NCBI GenBank assembly: GCA_039111635.1
Contig: JBCAQO010000009.1
Coordinates: 124,001-188,000, forward strand
Direction of reading: 5' to 3'
DNA: 64,000 bases
Source: Heterobasidion occidentale
Taxonomy: Eukaryota; Basidiomycota; Agaricomycetes; Russulales; Bondarzewiaceae
Every line of letters starts with the position of its first letter. Position 1 is the first letter of the stretch. A program made the translations under genes and the position numbers. The notes under the pieces are model-generated. The model was not told the DNA's origin. It saw only the letters and a program-made list of their open reading frames with translations, and searched no databases. Of this stretch, positions 60,640-64,000 are shown one piece after another.

Positions 60640-62094
60640 ATGTCTGGTACGTATCTCCTCATTTCACGGTTACAATTAAGGCTAATGCGCTCCTGAAGAC
60701 CAGGTCGAGCTCTCCTCTCCTCCCTTCGACAGTGTATCCTCCGTTCTGTTCTCCCCAAACAACCCAAATCACCTTCTAGTTCATCATGGGATACTGTACG
60801 TGCTACCCCTGCTGAAGCATATGTTGACTAACTTAAGCGCGTAAAGACCGTTCGGTTCTATGATGTTGCCGCTAACGAGCAAAAGTCGAAATTCGATCAT
60901 CGCGCCGCCGTCCTTGCCGTTGCCTTCTCCGACGAAACTCATGCTTACAGTGGAGGCTTAGACACGTCCGTTCGACAGTGCGTTTAATTTTTCGTCGCAA
61001 GTGTATCTGCTATTGACCGCGCTCGGCCACGAGACAGGTTGGAGCTGGAGACTGAAAAGATACACAATCTGGGACAGCACAACGACCCTATTTCCAGCAT
61101 GAACTACTCGCAGGACACTAGTGCGTACTTGTTTTCTCGCGAAGTGTTCTCCTGCGCTCATCTCGCTCTAGATGCTTTGATTACGGGCTCCTGGGATCGC
61201 ACCGTCCGCTTCTGGGATCCACGGGCCTCCACACCACAAGTCGCCTCGCACGAGCAACCGGAACGCGTCTACTTCATGGACCTCGTCGGGAACCATCTGG
61301 TCGTCGCGATGGCCAGCCGGCTCTTCCACATCTTCGACATCCGAAAGATGGAGAAGCCAGAGCAGACGCGGGAAAGCAGCTTGAAGTTCATGACGCGAGC
61401 GCTGGCGTGTATGTCGGACGGACAAGGTAAGTCCTGCATCTCGTTTCGACCCTTCTCCGCATCCGTATGTGGGCGTTCGCCTTGCCACCGAATCGATGCT
61501 GATCGTTTGCTCTCATTCCTGATGTGTGGCCCTGAAGGATACGCGACTGCTTCTGTCGAGGGAAGGATAGCCGTCGAATACTTCGATCCGAGCCAGAAGC
61601 GCAGGACAAAAAATACGCATTCAAGTGCCATCGCCAGACCCTTGAGGACGTGGACCACGTCTGGCCCGTGAACTCGCTCGCCTTCCACCCAACGTACGCG
61701 GGTCTATCGTATCGTCTTCCTTGCCGCATACAAGCCACTCACAATTCTATCTCGATGTCTTCAGCTACAACACGTTTGCTTCTGCTGGCTCGGACGGGAC
61801 CGTGTCCATTTGGGACCACAAGGTCAAAAAGCGCCTGCGCCAGTACCCACGATACCACTCCCCGATCTCGAGCATTGCATTCAACTGCGACGGAACGAAG
61901 CTTGCGACGGGCGTCAGCTACACATGGGATTCAGGGGAAGAGGGCCAGAAGACGGCGGAGAGGCCAAGTGTCTATGTACGCGCACTTGGGGAGGAGGTCA
62001 AGGTGCGCCACTGCTTCATGATCCTTGACGCTTGTCGCAACCTTATTTTGGCTAACTGGTACACTTATAGCCGAAGGGATGGACTGGGAGCTAG
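60640..62094 (+). CDS. BUB3: Spindle-checkpoint WD40 protein Bub3, with two apparent one-base deletions
   Basis: Bub3 binds Bub1 and BubR1/Mad3 at kinetochores. The assembled protein begins [20 protein letters not shown] and continues [151 protein letters not shown] and the diagnostic [20 protein letters not shown]. It ends PKGWTGS. These are the WD repeats of Bub3 in order. Two phase breaks remain after splicing: between 60780 and 60781 (LLV to SSWD) and at 61588-61589 (EYFDP to EPEAQD). Each is cured by one added base. Because the rest is intact, I favour sequence error over a pseudogene. Confidence 0.9.
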
Positions 62095-62417
62095 ACGCTT
62101 GCCGCATTGTATGCTTTCAGATTGTTATTGGTGTATGGACGGCTGTATCGTATCCGACAGTTTATGCAGTCGAGATATCGGAGCAAAATGGGCGATTACC
62201 CGTCGCGTTGATCTTGCTCAATGCTCACTTTGGAGCGGAATTCGGGTGAGCGTTGTGCGAGTAAGAGAAGCAGCGGAGAACACGATGCGATCAGAAAGTG
62301 TGGGTAGATGGTATCTGTTGTTGCAGCTATCCAATCCTAGACATAATACATCCATAGCGTGAATTACTCGTAGCAATATTGGCGGTGCGCCAATCTCAGT
62401 GACATCAATGGAGACCC

Positions 62418-64000
62418 CTACTCGACTTTTCTTCGTGAAAACTGCATACAAAACGACGATTAGTCGAGCTATAAAGTGATCACACGAAGCACGTACCAGC
62501 GTGACAACAGTTCCGTCCTCCAACACCTCTTTCCTGGGCACGAGTTCGTACCCGAATACTTTTGGTAGGATGATGCGCCACGAAGCCCAGTAGAGGACAC
62601 CGAAAGCGAGAACACCAATACCGACTAGACAATACAGATAGTAAGGAAGAGGGGGAGTGTCTCCAACTTTGTTCGCAGGGTGGAGGAAGGGCGTGATGAG
62701 CACTGCAATCAAGATGGTCAGCAACAAGATGGCAGATACAGGCGATGATGAAGATCGTACAGAAAACAGCCGCCGCCAGGTAAAAGACTGCGAGCGGCAG
62801 CCATACTGAGAAGAGATAAAAGTATTTAGTCTCGCTTAAAATTAGGGCTCGTCGCAGCGGCTGTACCTTTGAACGGACGATGGAGCTTTGGCTTTGTCCA
62901 CCTCAGATAGAAGAGGCCCTATGATCAAAGAGTTGATATCCAAGCCCAGCAAGAACAAGATGCAGACGCACTAGGACGATGAACAGGTTGAAGATTTGTT
63001 GTGGATAGCCTTCAACATCAAGGATGAAGGGATACGCGACGGATGGTGGAGGCGCGATGATCACGATGACCTGTTCACCAATTTCTTTTCAATCATGATA
63101 TCCTGTATCTGGGCACGCGGGGTGTCACATACCGATGGAATCAGATGGATGATGAGGCCGGGCAAAGGCGACTTGCCAGTTGGCCAGTTGGATGCCCAGA
63201 AACGGTTCCCAAAGGGAAGCGGAACACCTTCTTTTGCCAGCTCCTGGTTGACCCGCGCAGCTGAAAAAGTCTGGGATGCTAATTAGAGACCTGCGAAGGA
63301 TGTGCTGTATCGAGAACAAATCACGCACGACGGTGACGACGTTCTGAACAAGGATCAGTGTTCAAGTACGGTTTAAGAATCACGGAGACTGACCCTGCAC
63401 ATGAAACCCAGATGATGATGAACGACTTTGATTAGCATCTATCAGATGAGATACAAGTAGCGATGGCATACCCCAGAGCACTGTAGAGTTCCGTTAGATG
63501 AATACAGAGATGATCCGACGATAAGGACTTACCTCAATGCAACAAAGACAGAAAGTGCTTTCTGAGCCTTCGTACCGAAAACATTCTTGAAGAATAGAGA
63601 TGCGACAGTGACGCCTGACTTGAGAATCTGTGGCTTCGATGCAGCTCTGCAAATACAAGCATATGTTAGTTCATTCAATCGAAAGTGACTAAGGATATAG
63701 AAGCGACTAACGAAAAATAAGCCACGTTCGCAAGCATATACAGAACAGTGACAAGGCTCAAGCCGAGTGGTCCTGCTATCTTAAGCGTACGAACAGGATT
63801 TTTGACATCGTTCATTACGTAGTTTACGCCCGACCAGCCTGCATAGGCATTGAGGACTTTAAACGTCGCGGTTGCGTACTGGAAGCGTCAATTAGACAGT
63901 AGCAGTTGTTCAGTGACCTCAGGTCAAAGTATGCACGAAAGTTCAGAAACGACGTACGTCGTTGCTGCTATGTGAGCTCCCTGCGAATGCATCGCGGAAG
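62418..64000 (-). CDS. Amino-acid permease (APC family, fungal methionine-permease/LAT-like), C-terminal part
   Basis: The gene runs off the right edge; the N-terminus is missing. Exons join with closed phase. In order they read YATATFKVLNAYAGWSGVNY, DVKNPVRTLKIAGPLGLSLV, TVLYMLANVAYF, SGVTVASLFFKNVFGTKAQK, RVNQELAKEGVPLPFGNRFW, LILDVEG-type PSVAYPFILDVEGYPQQIFN, GLFYLRWTKPKLHRPFK, GDTPPLPYYLYCLVGIGVLA and a C-terminus EDGTVVTLFSRRKVE ending at 62418. Multiple hydrophobic helices and the AGW...N...EVKNPxR-type loop are characteristic of fungal permeases of the LAT/Mup1 type. The expected role is proton-coupled amino-acid uptake at the plasma membrane; the substrate is not certain. It converges with BUB3, about 320 bases apart. 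Confidence 0.88.

Noticed and set aside
60776..60846. An intron starting GTTCAT to explain the first BUB3 phase break
   Set aside because: It would delete the SSWDT part of the first WD repeat. The neighbouring GTACGT donor at 60795 gives the expected SSWDT|TVRFYDV junction if one base is restored.
1..64000. A CRISPR array, prophage or bacterial operon
   Set aside because: The introns, eukaryotic housekeeping genes and an intron-containing tRNA show nuclear fungal DNA. No regularly spaced repeats with unique spacers are present.

Overview
The window reads as nuclear DNA of a basidiomycete fungus, most likely an Agaricomycete. Three observations support this. Genes are split by many short introns (about 44-70 nt, GTRNGT...YAG). 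Several proteins belong to families I know mainly from basidiomycetes (five DUF6699-type proteins, one DUF6593-type protein, secreted low-complexity proteins). The housekeeping genes (RRP46, Lunapark, mitochondrial DNA polymerase, BUB3, an amino-acid permease) have fungal form. Assignment below class level would be guesswork.

Layout. 1-6.1 kb: the last exons of a secreted hydrophobic-tail protein, a complete tandem paralogue of it, and a 640-residue low-complexity protein on the minus strand. 6.1-11.6 kb: a GC-rich, pyrimidine-biased stretch with simple repeats and no recognisable gene. 11.6-18.3 kb: a secreted GH27 alpha-galactosidase, a divergent DUF6699 gene, a doubtful membrane-protein locus and the exosome subunit RRP46. 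20.7-22.4 kb: an HMG-box transcription factor. 26.8-31.8 kb: Lunapark (ER shaping), an aldo-keto reductase and a DUF6593 protein. 32.8-37.0 kb: the mitochondrial DNA polymerase gamma homologue (MIP1). 37.7-47.1 kb: three more DUF6699 genes, an intron-containing tRNA-Thr and a secreted cysteine-rich protein. 47.1-54.4 kb: mostly unreadable, with doubtful membrane-protein remnants. 54.4-55.1 kb: the fifth DUF6699 gene. 55.1-60.6 kb: no recognisable gene. 60.6-64 kb: the spindle-checkpoint gene BUB3 and the 3' part of an amino-acid permease.

Most gene models were built by joining exons at canonical splice sites and checking that reading phase closes. This worked exactly for the RRP46, Lunapark, HMG-box, permease (visible part), cysteine-rich and DUF6699 genes. 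The GH27 model needs one GC-AG intron. MIP1 and BUB3 do not close: each lacks single bases inside otherwise perfectly conserved protein sequence, and all suspected sites fit one-base homopolymer contractions. I read these as assembly errors rather than biology.

The genes do not form one pathway and I see no operon-like or metabolic gene cluster. The most distinctive property is the density of DUF6699 paralogues, all with disordered N-termini and a conserved C-terminal core. Their function is unknown. I found no CRISPR array, no intact transposon and no convincing evidence of a novel multi-gene system.
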